Position numbers and translations under genes: made by a program
NCBI GenBank assembly: GCA_037013495.1
Contig: CM072807.1
Location: 33,584,802 to 33,648,801 of the forward strand
DNA: 64,000 bases
Direction of reading: 5' to 3'
From: Hippophae tibetana
Taxonomy: Eukaryota > Streptophyta > Magnoliopsida > Rosales > Elaeagnaceae
Shown: piece by piece, positions 12,125 to 22,741 of the stretch
Numbering within the stretch: the first letter of the stretch is position 1
Layout: every line of letters begins with the position of its first letter
Notes under the pieces: model-generated
The model's database searches: none
Told to the model about the DNA's origin: nothing
What the model saw: only the letters and a program-made list of their open reading frames with translations

Positions 12125-14030
12125 TGATGAGCTAAAACCGGCATTCCCGATTCTTGCCAATACTTTGGTTTTAATATTTGTAAAACTCTCGCAAGTGCAC
12201 GAATCATTTTGTAGAAAATGATAAGTATACTCCCAAGGTCGATCTAAGGAAGGAATGTATGTGGTTTTTAATTTATTATTCAAACTTTTAAAAACGAAAT
12301 TAAATCTTAAACATCCTGTCATGATATTTTGGGGGTTTTGTATTTTTAATCTACTAACATAAAAATAAACATAGATTCAATAAATATTTATGAAAATTTT
12401 ATCTTTTATAATAGTGGAGTATTTATGGATATAATAACTAAGTTAATTATGCTTGCTCATATTATTTAGGTTATTAAAGATATGAATTGATATTTATTGA
12501 TTCTCCCTTTTTTGTATGAATACCACCTTTGGTGGGGTTAGATATTCTTTGTTAACTAAACATATCAATTAACACCTATGGGTGGGGTTGATAACCAATT
12601 TGTTTAATTAAATTAATTTCTTTTTCTAAGAGATTGAAAATGAACCATTTAAATGCCGCCTTTGGTGGGGTTAGACAGTTTAAACTTTATTCAAGGTGTC
12701 CAAATTAAACCTAAGAATTTAGTTATCCGAGTACTAACTTTCAAGATTTAAAACCACTACTTAAAACATGTCGTCAATACATTTTCAGATAATAATTCTT
12801 ATAAAAAAATTTGAAATAGAGCTTCACTCTAACTACCGGGCGATTGTACCAACAAATAAAAGAACACTACTCTAAATCAGACCGGGTAACTAAACCTTAA
12901 AATCTAATTTTCAGGTTTAAGTTTGTAATGAAAAATAATATATTTCTCTCTAACATTCTTAATATAAAATCTTGAATAAAAACAAAATCAATTCATTTTA
13001 GAGATTTTTACCTATTTAATATTTCGCAAGCATAACAACGTTATTATTACATCATGATTATAAACAGCCAGCAGAGTTAAATTTAATCATAGACAAATTA
13101 AATATAACATGTAAGAATAAAGCATAAAAAAATAACTGTAAAGAAAATAAAATCCTTACAGAACTTCGATGCTATTCCCGTTGCTGGTAAACCTCCAAGC
13201 GGAATTTGCACTCCCATTTATTGAATCAAAAAGCTAAAAAATTACAAAAACATAACTAATTCTTCCCAAAAAGGGAAGAACTCTAAAACTAAGAGAAATT
13301 AACAAAGAAAAGCTAAAATCTAAGAAAAACTAAAAACTAAGAAAAGAGAGAAGAAAGAGACAAAATAATGTGTTTTGAGGTGTGTTTAGAAGTGAAGAGA
13401 AGGGGGGTATTTATAGGTGAGGATGGAGAGAAAAAGTAGGGGGGAAAAATGTTAAAAAATTGTGAAAACGCGGATTGGTGATTGCTGATGTCATTTGATG
13501 ATGTCAGCATGACGTGGGGCGACTGCACATGAAAAATGGGGCAAAATGAGCGTCGGCGCGCGCGGAGTGCAGCTGGGCGCGCACAGGTGCGTGTGAAAGG
13601 GCAGGTGCTGCACGTAGGGACGCGCGCGTGAACAGTAACAGCGCGCTGTGGCGCGTGTGGAAATGCAAGCAGGCGCGCGCGGGTGTGGGCGTGGGCGCAC
13701 GCGGCTGGGTAGCTGCGCGACGCGGCGGCACGATTTTCTCCTTTTTGACATTTTTGACCTTTTTGACCCATTTTGTCCAATTTTTCCATATTTTTTGACC
13801 TTTCCCCATTTATTTATTAATATATTTGTGATGTATTGCTTCCAGTATTCCTCTTTGAGTCTTTAAGTTACGTTTTTAAGCCAAAATACCTAAAAAACAA
13901 TAAAAATATCCGTGATTCCGAAAAAGACAAATTTATATAAATATATGGTAAAATATATAAATATATATATTTTTAATCAATTAATGTGCATAAAATCATG
14001 GTAATTTTAGTGCTTTTTGAGCACTCATCG
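12125..14030 (-). mobile_element. Solo LTR of Athila-like family in the CACTA second frame
   Basis: Begins TGATGAGCTAAAACCGG and ends GCACTCATCG; the final A of the usual CTCATCA is G here. A perfect 5-bp duplication GTAGA flanks it (12120-12124, 14031-14035). The 1906-bp unit has the minus-strand TATA CCTATAAATACCC at 13405-13417, a hairpin at 13259-13281, a TGACGTGG site near 13510, and a GC-rich block at about 13545-13735. No internal region remains. Confidence 0.92.
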
Positions 14031-15855
14031 GTAGACTAGTGAAGTCAAGTATACCAATCAATATAAATGATTGGACTAAGGTTGACGAAGCAAAAAAGTT
14101 CAAAATATGGAAAACCATTTGTATAAGTCTCTTTTATTTTATAACTAATTACATATATTATATTTTTTTGTATTATATCTTTTGTAATGTGTTTTTATAG
14201 AATCTTTATAACGTCTCTCACACTTGGATGGGAAAGTGTTATAAGATTGAAAATAAGGCATGAAAGGAATACAAAACTTCCAGATCGGCCAGAAATTATG
14301 TGTTTTCATATTTAGAACCACTTGATGAAGCACAACTATACAAAATCCCTGAAGAATACCCCTGGATTGAGCAAGTTTGGAAAGACTTCGTGAATTATAG
14401 GCATACAGATGATTTTAAAATTATTAGGGAAGAACATCAGAATATACAAATGCATAATGTTCTTCCTAACCGTATTGGAAGGTCTTCAAATCCTGAAGTT
14501 AGACATAGAATGGTATTATAAAGTTGTTAATTTATAAATATTTTTATAGTTATTTTCCTCAAATTTAAGTTGATGTCCTGGTTAATAAATTTATTTAATT
14601 TATGTAGGAAGCTGAATTGGGTAGATCGGTTACCCTTTCTGAATTGTATATAGAAACAAAGACCCCCAAAACGAAGAAGTCAAGACCAATGACTAAACAA
14701 GGAGAAGAAAAACTAAATAAGTTGGTTAGTTATTTAACTTGATACAAAGTCCTTATGATTTTTGCTAATTGATGTAATAAAGTATCATATGTTTGTTTGC
14801 TTTATTATTTGTAGAGAGTTGTTCAAGAACAAATAGCCAAGAGTGAAATAATCGAACAGCCATAGAGAAATGCAATATATCATACATTCGGACGTGATCA
14901 TCCTGTTCATGTTAGGGGAGGAAACCAATATGATGGTTATATGGAGTTTTTTAATATTCCAAAACAAAAGCTTCAGATGGTTAGTAAGGAGAAGTACTAT
15001 AAAATTGAAGAAGAACTCAACTTCTTTAAGTCCTCAATGTTAAGTGAGATTGCCACTTTAAAAGAATATCAATCACAACACATGTCAAGCATGATAGCAT
15101 ACTACAATCAGGGCATGCCATATTGGCCAAGCATACAATCATCCATGCCAGGCATGCCACCCATGCAATCCCATGGCGCCGAACCTATATCTTGTATGGG
15201 ATATAGTCATCCTATTGGTACTCCCTTTATGCCAGGAATGAAAATGAAATTAGGTAGTGGTTCATTTTCTTCAATGGAATCTGTGTATTCTTACCATCCA
15301 TCACATCACAATGAACATTTTGATGAGAATGTACTTCCAATAGCTACCCTATATGGGATTCCTCCTCTATTTAATGAATCATTTGTGGTAAGATTTAAAG
15401 TTTATGTAGATAGTCTATTATTTTTATTTTTTATTATATATTTTATTTATTATATATAACATTTAAATGTTTTACAAAATATAAAATGTTTGTTGAAACA
15501 TCCTTCATCAACGGACTTTGTAGCTATTGGAATGATGCAATAATTGAGTGATGATCGAATGATTCATAATCAATATTTGCCAAATTATTGGCAAATAGTA
15601 ATTGATCAATCATTGCTGCATGATTGTCCACTACCTTTGCCTTCTGATGCTACCACAGTCCAAGAAGCGGTTGGACAATATATGGCTTGGCCGTCGAGTC
15701 AATTTGTAATTAATTTTGACATGGTACTATTATATTATTATTCTTTTATTGTTACTAACATATATATGCTTTTTCTTTAGTCTATTATACCAGAATTAGT
15801 AAGTGTGGCACATTTAAGAGATACAAAACAAGTATCTTGTGGTAAATCTATGTCT
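14031..15855 (+). pseudogene. CACTA second protein, middle exons (Transposase_24-like)
   Basis: Carries exon-like pieces on one strand: NDWTKVDEAKKFKIWKT near 14060, a DEAQLYKIPEEYPWIEQVW block (14300-14521), TLSELYIETKTPKTKKSR near 14630, and MEFFNIPKQKLQMVSKEKYY with a following helical, then proline-, methionine- and glycine-rich stretch (14941-15459). Gaps between pieces have GT and AG edges and look like introns. The pattern IDWTKVDE...W with a distal coiled segment is typical of the plant Ptta/En/Spm transposase family, a probable DNA-binding partner of TNP2. Stops and frame breaks are present. The nested CACTA cuts it at 15855. Confidence 0.65.
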
Positions 15856-16308
15856 CACTACTACAGAAATAGGCATTAAAGTTGGTTAAAACCTGACTTT
15901 AAACAAATTTAAAGTCGGTTCACTGAACTGACTTTAAATTTAGCGACTTAAAATGTAAAGTCGGTTCATTGTGTGAGTCGACTTTACCCGTACATTTTAT
16001 GATTTGTTTTTATTTTTATTTTCATTTATCGTATTATTCAATATATATATAGCATAAAAAAACTAAAATATAAATAATAATACAAATAATTAAAAATTTA
16101 AATATATTTAATTACTTGATAATTAAATTTATTACAAAAACAAATAATGTATATATAATACATATAGTTAACTTAAATTACAAATAAAATAATGTCGTCA
16201 AAATGTAATTATGCGATCGAGTAAGCTTGGTTGGCTTAGAATCTTGATTGGCCTTCACAAGCATTATAACAAAAAAAACATCTGATCCATATAACAATTC
16301 ATATTCCC

Positions 16309-17227
16309 CTACATACATGAGCACGTAAAATATCTATCAAAAAAACAGTCTACTTTCCAATTTGGAGAATCACAAGGATGTCGTAGCACCCCATCATCAG
16401 ATCGATTATCTGAATTCCAAGTCAACATCTTTGATGTATATTTACTATTGAACAACCTTTGAAAGCGAGGAATCGAAGGAAAGTACCAAAGAACCTTTGC
16501 AGGCACGCCTTTCTTATGTGTTGTACTCTCATTTTTACCATGCTTCCATCTCGATTTTTTACAAATAGGACAATCATGTAATGTCTCATATTCTTTTCTA
16601 TAAAGAATGCAATCATTAGGACAAGCATGAATCTTATGATATTCCATGCCAAATCGACTAAGAGATTTCTTCACTTCATACATTGAAGATGGTAGTTCAA
16701 TACCCTCAAGAAACATATCGACTAGTAGATTTAGTAATTCTGTGAATCCCTTATCAGAAAAACCATGTTTTGCCTTCACATTGTACAAATAAACCAATCC
16801 CGACATTTTAGTGTATTTTGTGCATTTTGGATACAACGGTTTTTCAGCATATTCTATAAGTTTATTAAAGGTTTCGGGATCATCCTCGCGTAATTCATCT
16901 TCAACACCATGAAACATATTTTGTCTGTACATTATGATAAGATGTATGTAATCCACTCACATTCTTATTTATATTTTCCCCATGAGTATTATCAATATTT
17001 TCTCCATGATAATACAAATATTTATAGCTCAATAGAATACCATTACGGATAAGGTGATACTTAACCTCATCAAATTCATGAAATCGCTCATTTTTACATT
17101 TAACGCATGGGCATCGAATCATACTGCTTCCAGTATTACTATTTCTACAAGCAAATTCCATGAAACTTTCAACTCCAGAAATATAGTCTTGCTCAATTCT
17201 ACACTTTGACATCCAAGATTTGTCCAT
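16309..17227 (-). pseudogene. Truncated TNP2 transposase of the nested CACTA
   Basis: The frame starts at 17227 with MDKSWMSKCRIEQDY and runs through FHEFDEVKYHLIRNGILL and NVSGLHTSYHNV. A small deletion near 16925, relative to the outer copy, shifts the frame just before MFHGVEDELREDDPET. The second frame then continues through LYPKCTKYTKMSGLVYLYNVKAKHGF, GMEYHKIHACPNDCILYR, KKGVPAKVLWYFPSIPRFQR and SKYTSKMLTWNSDNR before leaving homology at NWKV near 16350. Only the Transpos_assoc domain and the upstream part of TNP2 are kept; the catalytic core is deleted. It is the best-preserved TNP2 N-terminus here and a good reference for the broken outer copy. Confidence 0.9.
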
Positions 17228-18059
17228 TTTCTATTAATGACATTAATTAAACATATTACTTAATTATGTATACAATAAATATATTTCAAGTATTATTATA
17301 TATAAATTTCCTAATTATTAGAATATATATCAAAACATACATAATGCAAAACAGTTATCATTTTAATCATTTTACAAAACCATTTTTATACAAATTAAAA
17401 AATAAGCAACATGTTAGCATAAATGTATAAAAACCAATCACGCACTTTGGTTGATTCTAATTTCTAAGCATGTTATTATATCATAATTAAAAAGTAATAT
17501 TAATTATACGTATATAAATAAATTTGTCCACGCATAGTAAACCCACAACATTTCAGATATTATTTCCACATAAAATAAGTCAAACATAATAACAAACAAA
17601 ATAAAAAACATACCTAAATCAAAAATTTATACAAAATATAAAACAAATTGAATAATAAGCTGCAAAATTCTACTTAATAAAATATAATTATTTATAATAT
17701 ATAAATAAATTTATCCACACATAGTAAATATATATAATCCATCAAACCCACAACATTTCAGAAATTATTTCCACGTAAAATAAGTCAAACATAATAACAA
17801 ACAAAATAAAAACATACATAAATCAAGAATTTATACAAAAAATGGGTATAAATATTTTTTAATATTTTGCTCAAAAAAATAGTAGATCTGAAAGATAATG
17901 AGAAGAGGAATATAACTTACAAAATGACGTTACAAATGGTGGTCGGAGGTGGCTGGAAATTTAGAAAGAAGGTGGCGCACGGTGTAGATTTTGGGAGAAA
18001 ATGGAGGAGAGAGAGGAAGAAAATTGGGTTCTACATAAAAAATGATCTGGATATATTAG
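17228..18059. other. AT-rich leader of the nested CACTA
   Basis: No coding region is supported. Two phrases recur as a partial direct repeat, at about 17515-17590 and 17690-17800: ATAAATAAATTTRTCCACRCATAGTAAA, and CCCACAACATTTCAG followed by CACRTAAAATAAGTCAAAC. Bases 17842-18030 match 3975-4140 of the outer element. Confidence 0.6.
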
Positions 18060-18370
18060 GTGGATAGCATCAGTTGACATGGCGAATCGACGCTATATTT
18101 GTGGATAGCGTCGGTTCTCCACATCAACTGACGTTATCCATGTGACGTAGCATCGGTTGATGGGGCAAACTGACGCTATCCACATGACGTAGCATTGGTT
18201 GACGTGGAAAACTGACGCTATCCACGTGACGTAGCATCGATTGACGTGGAGAACCAACGCTATCCACGTAGATAGTGTCAGTTCGCCATGTCAACCGACG
18301 CTACGTCCAACGTGGATAGCGTCAGTTCTACACCGAACCGACTTTAAATTCATTATAAGTCAGTTTTTTC
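18060..18370. repeat. CACTA subterminal repeat array (nested element, 5' end)
   Basis: Roughly ten direct and inverted variants of GATAGCGTCGGTTCTCCACG and CAACTGACGCTATCCACGTG are packed in about 300 bp next to the terminus at 18419. The density and mixed orientation are typical of En/Spm subterminal regions. The units also hold repeated ACGTGG/CCACGT cores rich in CG, which would be methylation targets. Confidence 0.85.
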
Positions 18371-18422
18371 CAAAAACCAACTTTACACAGCAACTTAAAT
18401 ACCCCTTTTTGTAGTAGTGTCT

Positions 18423-19520
18423 AGTGAGCAATCATCGCACACTAAGTCATTCAAGAAGAAGCCATGGAAAAAGTATAGTTATGATTATGCTATAAACTTC
18501 AACATAAATCTTGGTGCTTTGATGGCTATTATTGCAAGGGAATCTAGCATAAATGATGGATGTACTATGCCACTTCCTATAGAAATTTGTGGTGTATACA
18601 TTGGCCAAACCTATATATCGATCGAGTGCATATTGCAGCTATTTAAATATCAAATGATCGATTTAAGTATAATTAAAGTGTGGAAAAAGTGAGTCATCAA
18701 TCAGTAAATAACTTTCATTTATGTAGAACATATATAATTATATTTATATATATATTTCTTTTATATACGGCATGTTATTATCGACTTCAAGCTAATCACT
18801 CATCACATTTAGCAATATTCTATGATTCTTCATTTGCCAATCAATATCAAGAGAAGGATGTTAGCATCATAGCTAAATAATTATGTGATAGGTCATTAAC
18901 ACTTAACAGAAATCAGAAATTAATAATCCCTTAGCCACTAAAGTTTGAACAAGGCCAAGATCATTGGATGTTGGTGATCCTTGATCTATATGGAAATCAT
19001 GTTTGGTATTGTGACTCAACTTCCATAGAATTGAGTAAAGATACATAAGTACTTGTTGAAATGTAAGAGTTATAGCTAGTTATTTTTCTTCTATTGTTCA
19101 TTGTAATATTTAATAAAAAACTAACCGTTTTAAACTTTGATAGGGCATGGAAGTTGTAGAACAAGAGTAAGGGCATTGCCCTTAAAAGATCTCATAACCT
19201 TATATGGGACAAAGTTATGATATGTAAAAGCAAATATTATTAATTTTACTATTGAATAATAAATATGTTCGAATATGGAAAATCATGTACACTTGTTTTT
19301 TTCAAGTTCCACAACAAAATGATGGAGTTATGTGTGGTTAGTATGTCATGAAGTTTATGAGCGAAATCAACCCAAATATCAAAATTCCAATTAAAGATGT
19401 GGGAATCTCTTTTACCAATATACATTTTTAACATATATGAGTTATTTTTTGATGATTTACGAGAGAAATGGGTAGAACACATGGTTTAAATTATAGCATC
19501 ACAAGAAGAATCAGGAAAAG
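18423..19520 (+). pseudogene. ULP1-like (C48) cysteine protease domain in the CACTA second protein
   Basis: After a short lead (SSEQSSHTKSFKKKPWKKYS) come the conserved marks of a ubiquitin-like-protein protease: DHWMLVILD near 18960 with the catalytic His before Trp, VWYCDS near 19005 with the catalytic Asp, and FFQVPQQNDGVMCG near 19296-19340 with the oxyanion Gln and catalytic Cys. The Tyr codon that normally follows Cys-Gly is TAG here, and the rest (YVMKFM) continues in frame. Other stops and an intron-like gap between 19060 and 19260 occur. ULP1 enzymes cleave SUMO or similar tags. C48 domains are known passengers of some plant transposons, including CACTA and Mutator-like types. The active-site order is complete, but the gene is dead. 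Confidence 0.78.
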
Positions 19521-20590
19521 ATTCTGATGATCTTGAATAGCATATGACAACATCATGGTAATTTTTATAATCTTTTAATTTCTCTATTCTTATGTCTGAC
19601 GTCTGGGTAGCTTGTTTGATAGATGTTTATGTGCTCATGTATTTAGAGGAATGAATTGTTATATAGACCTAATTTTTTGCCCAAACTTCATCTCATCTCT
19701 CTTGCCTAGTTCCCTTGTATAATAACAGCATAGGCCAGCTTAGTACAGGAAAACCACCAAGAATCATCATCCCGATGTAATATCATGAATTCGCAAAAAA
19801 ATAACGTATATATGTTAAAAGATTAGTAAAAGTGATTACCACATCGACACTGAAGTGATATAATAATAACTTTATCCCTTCGAAATCATATTAACATTGT
19901 ATTAATCTTTTGTCTATAAATATGAAGCTATATGGAATCAAGCTGGTATTTTTAATGCTATAATGAGCTCTAATATGAAGTCAAGTGTAACTCTAATTTA
20001 TTACTTGGGTTGGTTGGGCAAAATACAGTTCTTCCATAAGTTTATGGGCACCAAAACTCAACCGACCCAAGTAACAAATCAGAGTTACACTTGACTTCAT
20101 ATTTAGAGCTCATTATAGCATTAAAAATACCAACTTGATTTCAGATAACTTTATATTTATGAACAAAAGATTAATACAGTGCTAATATGATTTCGAAAGG
20201 ATAAGGTTATTATTATATCACTCTAGTGTCGATGTGGTAATCTCTTTTACTAATCTTTTAACATATATAAGTTATTTTTATGAATTTATGATATTATATT
20301 CTTATTTTGAATTTAATTACATAAAATTATTTGGTTGGAACAAGTGGGGCTATGATATGCATTTTTTTGATAATTTACAAGAAGAATGGACAGAATACTT
20401 TGTTCAAATTATAACATCAGGAGAAGAATCTGATGATCTTGAATAACATAGGGCAACACCATAGTAATTTTATAATGCTTTAATTTCTCCATTCCTATGT
20501 CTCTAAAGTTTGGACTGCTTGTTTGATGGATGTTTACGTGCTCATGTATTTAGGAGAATGAATTGTCATATGAACTAACTGTTTTTTGCC
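19390..20590 (+). repeat. Duplicated 3' tail of the CACTA protease gene
   Basis: The last coding stretch and following DNA at about 19426-19680 recur at about 20258-20575. Both contain ACATATATRAGTTATTTTT, a GATRATTTACRAGARRAATGG phrase, the codons for SGEESDDLE or SGKDSDDLE followed by stop, and downstream TTGTTTGATRGATGTTTAYGTGC. The second copy (20340-20446) keeps an open frame, DNLQEEWTEYFVQIITSGEESDDLE. The long inverted repeat lies between the two. Confidence 0.8.
19777..20296. repeat. Long inverted repeat, about 215-235 bp arms
   Basis: The left arm (about 19777-20012) and right arm (about 20060-20296) are reverse complements with roughly 90 percent match by eye. Paired landmarks include TATATGTTAAAAGATTAGTA with TACTAATCTTTTAACATATA, TACCACATCGACACT with AGTGTCGATGTGGTA, and AGTCAAGTGTAACTC with GAGTTACACTTGACT. 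The spacer is about 45-50 bp. The right arm runs into the duplicated CACTA tail, so the left arm is an inverted copy of CACTA-derived DNA. A transcript through it would fold into a long hairpin. Confidence 0.9.
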
Positions 20591-20929
20591 CAGTTTCCTG
20601 ATCACTATATGCTGGTGATTCTAAGCCAACCAATCATTATCTCTTTAAAATAAAGTGGGAATATCACAAAATTCATGACAAAATAGATGACATCATTTTA
20701 TTTGTAATTTAAATTAAATATATATGTCTTGTATATAAATTATTATTTTTGTAATAAATTAAATTCTCAAGTAATTAATTAATATTTAATTTTTAAATTA
20801 TTAGTATTATTTCAACTATTTTTTAAACAGATTTTGGTTTTTTATGCTATTATGTAATGATTGAATATAGGTTTTTAATTTAAGTATAATAGAAAATAAG
20901 TAAATTTTGTAAAAAAAAAAGAAAAATTA
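20591..20929. other. AT-rich 3' non-coding DNA of the outer CACTA
   Basis: No coding frame or recognised element is seen. By position it is the untranslated 3' part of the CACTA element, before its subterminal repeats. Confidence 0.5.
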
Positions 20930-21113
20930 AAAATTTAAAGTCGATTCAATGTATGAATTGACTTTACATTCAAATTCGGTTCATGTATTAAACCGACCTT
21001 ACATTTTTAAATCATCGCATTTAAAGTCAGTTCACCGAACAGACTTTAAATTTAATTAAAATCAGTTAATAACCGACTTTAAAAGTCGTTTTTGGCATAG
21101 TATTCACATAGTG
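20930..21113. repeat. 3' subterminal and terminal repeat of the outer CACTA
   Basis: Holds at least five units of TTTAAAGTCGRTTCA and inverted RAACYGACTTTAAA, then AAAAGTCGTTTTTGGCATAGTA at 21083-21104. Read inward from the end it parallels the 15856 end of the nested CACTA, including GAACTGACTTTAAAT and AATGTAAAGTCGGTT. The terminal base of the expected TAGTG is A at 21102; a second TAGTG lies at 21109-21113. The exact end is therefore uncertain by about 11 bp. Confidence 0.7.
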
Positions 21114-21304
21114 TTTCATGCTCACCTCTTTATCCCTCGTGCACTATTTCCTCACCGAGTATGGCTTCTTCCTTTTTTTCTTGCTTACTAGTTTCATTGA
21201 TATTGCAATTTTATATAAATACCAAAAGTCTCTCATTAAAAAATAAAGAAGATGAAATGAGGTGTACAATGCTATATCAAAACAATTACTTCGTACATGT
21301 TTAG

Positions 21305-21306
<2 letters not shown>

Positions 21307-21343
<37 letters not shown>
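21307..21343. repeat. (AT)n microsatellite
   Basis: Uninterrupted alternating T and A, about 37 bp. Confidence 0.95.
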
Positions 21344-21346
<3 letters not shown>

Positions 21347-21454
21347 CATACATGTATGCTCGTTAAAGATAAGTAGCTAGAGTTAAAACCTTACCGAAGA
21401 ATGCTGATGGATTTATTATATACATAATAAAAAATAATAATAGATATTTTTTAA

Positions 21455-21462
<8 letters not shown>

Positions 21463-21485
<23 letters not shown>
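21463..21485. repeat. (AT)n microsatellite
   Basis: Alternating A and T, about 22 bp. Confidence 0.9.
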
Positions 21486-22741
21486 CATTTTAGTAAAAAC
21501 AAATGTTTAAATTGTTTTTTAGAGATATATATTGCATATTAAAAGCTTAAAATTTAAAATTTACGTAGAAATAATTATATATTATATATATAATTTACAT
21601 ATAATTTTATAAATATTGTATCTACAAATCTATTTGTCATGAGTTGAAGAGGAACACATCGACATTTACCCAAGAATTATAGTGTCTAATTTGAAAGAGA
21701 ATATTTTTAATAATGAAATTTTTAACTAATAATGTTTCTTTTTTATATTATGAATATTGTGTTTTATAGAGGCAGCAAAATTGATTTTCTTAAGTTTGAC
21801 CAATGTAACTAAATAAATTATTTGGCACCATGTACTCACTAATGTTTCTATGAAGATTTATATGAAATGAGTAGGTATGTTTATCCTTTCTAATTTGTTT
21901 ATGAGTATGTTTTAATTAATTTAGGATGTCAATGGATAAGTCTTGGCTTTCTATTTTGTTGTGTAAGTAGTGGTTTATGTGTTGTGATTTTGTATATTAT
22001 TTTGTTGTGTAAGTAAGTGGATTCATTATAAAACTTATATATTTTACATATTTATGTGTTTTAGATATATATTTAATGTAGGTTCTACGTCAAGACACAT
22101 TATGTATAATTCTCTGTACGATCGTGAGTCTTTAATAAGTTGAACTTTATTAGAATATGAAATTAATTGTGAAACTAAAGCATATTGTTTTATAAGATAA
22201 TAATTTGTAATGAATTGTAAAATGTATTATTTAGATATCTGTAAATGAAAAGAATACGATAAATTTGTCTAATTAACATATGCATTATTTATCATAGGTT
22301 ATGTTATAAATTAAGGAAAAATTCTGCCAAAATTTAGAGAGTATAATGTGAATAGTAATTATATACGTCTAATGTTTTGTTTTATATTTTTAACAGTTTG
22401 TAGAAAATAAATCCTACCTAAGAAACCTAAGGAATGATTTAGATGTGTGTATAGTTATATTATTATCACTTTTTGAATCAAGGATAGAGAGATAATAACA
22501 ATTATGATAATTAATTAATCGATTAATATATTTATTTGAAATGTGGTATTATGTACTTAGCGTGTATTTTGAATTAAGCAAGTGTGGTTTGGCTTATGAA
22601 TGTTTTTATATTTAGTGTCTTTCTCTAAACTTTTTTTTAAAATTTTAGTCTTTTTAATTACTTAATAATTTGTTTAATAAATATAAATATATGTACTTTT
22701 TATGTGCATTGGGTAGTTTATTAATTGTTAATCAATGAGAG

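Larger units (their letters stand above)
15856..18419 (-). mobile_element. Nested non-autonomous CACTA element with intact ends
   Basis: Both ends carry the CACTA terminus: CACTACTACAGAAATAG at 15856 and, inverted, CACTACTACAAAAAGGGG read leftward from 18419. A perfect 3-bp target duplication TCT (15853-15855, 18420-18422) flanks it, the size expected for CACTA. Inside is only the N-terminal half of a TNP2 transposase on the minus strand, so this 2564-bp copy is a deletion derivative that would need enzymes from another element. Subterminal repeats of the AAAGTCGGTT type lie near 15890-16000, and a longer array lies at 18060-18370. Confidence 0.93.
3512..21113 (+). mobile_element. Large CACTA (En/Spm) transposon, host of four nested insertions
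   Basis: A composite plus-strand CACTA element. Its coding pieces run in one order and one strand: TNP2 N-terminus (4668), TNP2 core (8574), DUF4218-like (about 10.5 kb), DUF4216-like (11.4 kb), second ORF (11.9-15.8 kb) and a ULP1-like protease (18.4-19.5 kb). Its right end holds units of the type TTTAAAGTCGGTT/AACCGACTTTAAA and closes with a TTTTTGGCATAGT-like terminus. That matches, with changes, the subterminal design of the smaller CACTA inside it. The left boundary is uncertain: subterminal repeats start near 3595, and CACTATAGCC at 3512 is a candidate terminus. I see no clean 3-bp target duplication. Removing the inserts leaves roughly 9-10 kb, a plausible size for an autonomous CACTA. 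Confidence 0.7.
21114..22741. other. AT-rich intergenic DNA
   Basis: No protein, RNA gene or element boundary recognised. It contains AT microsatellites at 21307-21343 and 21463-21485. The region 21620-22300 has scattered ATG triplets but no sustained frame. Confidence 0.6.

Noticed and set aside
13337..13866. Overlapping Arg/Pro-rich frames on both strands
   Set aside because: They lie in the GC-rich block of another solo LTR and show no conserved protein.
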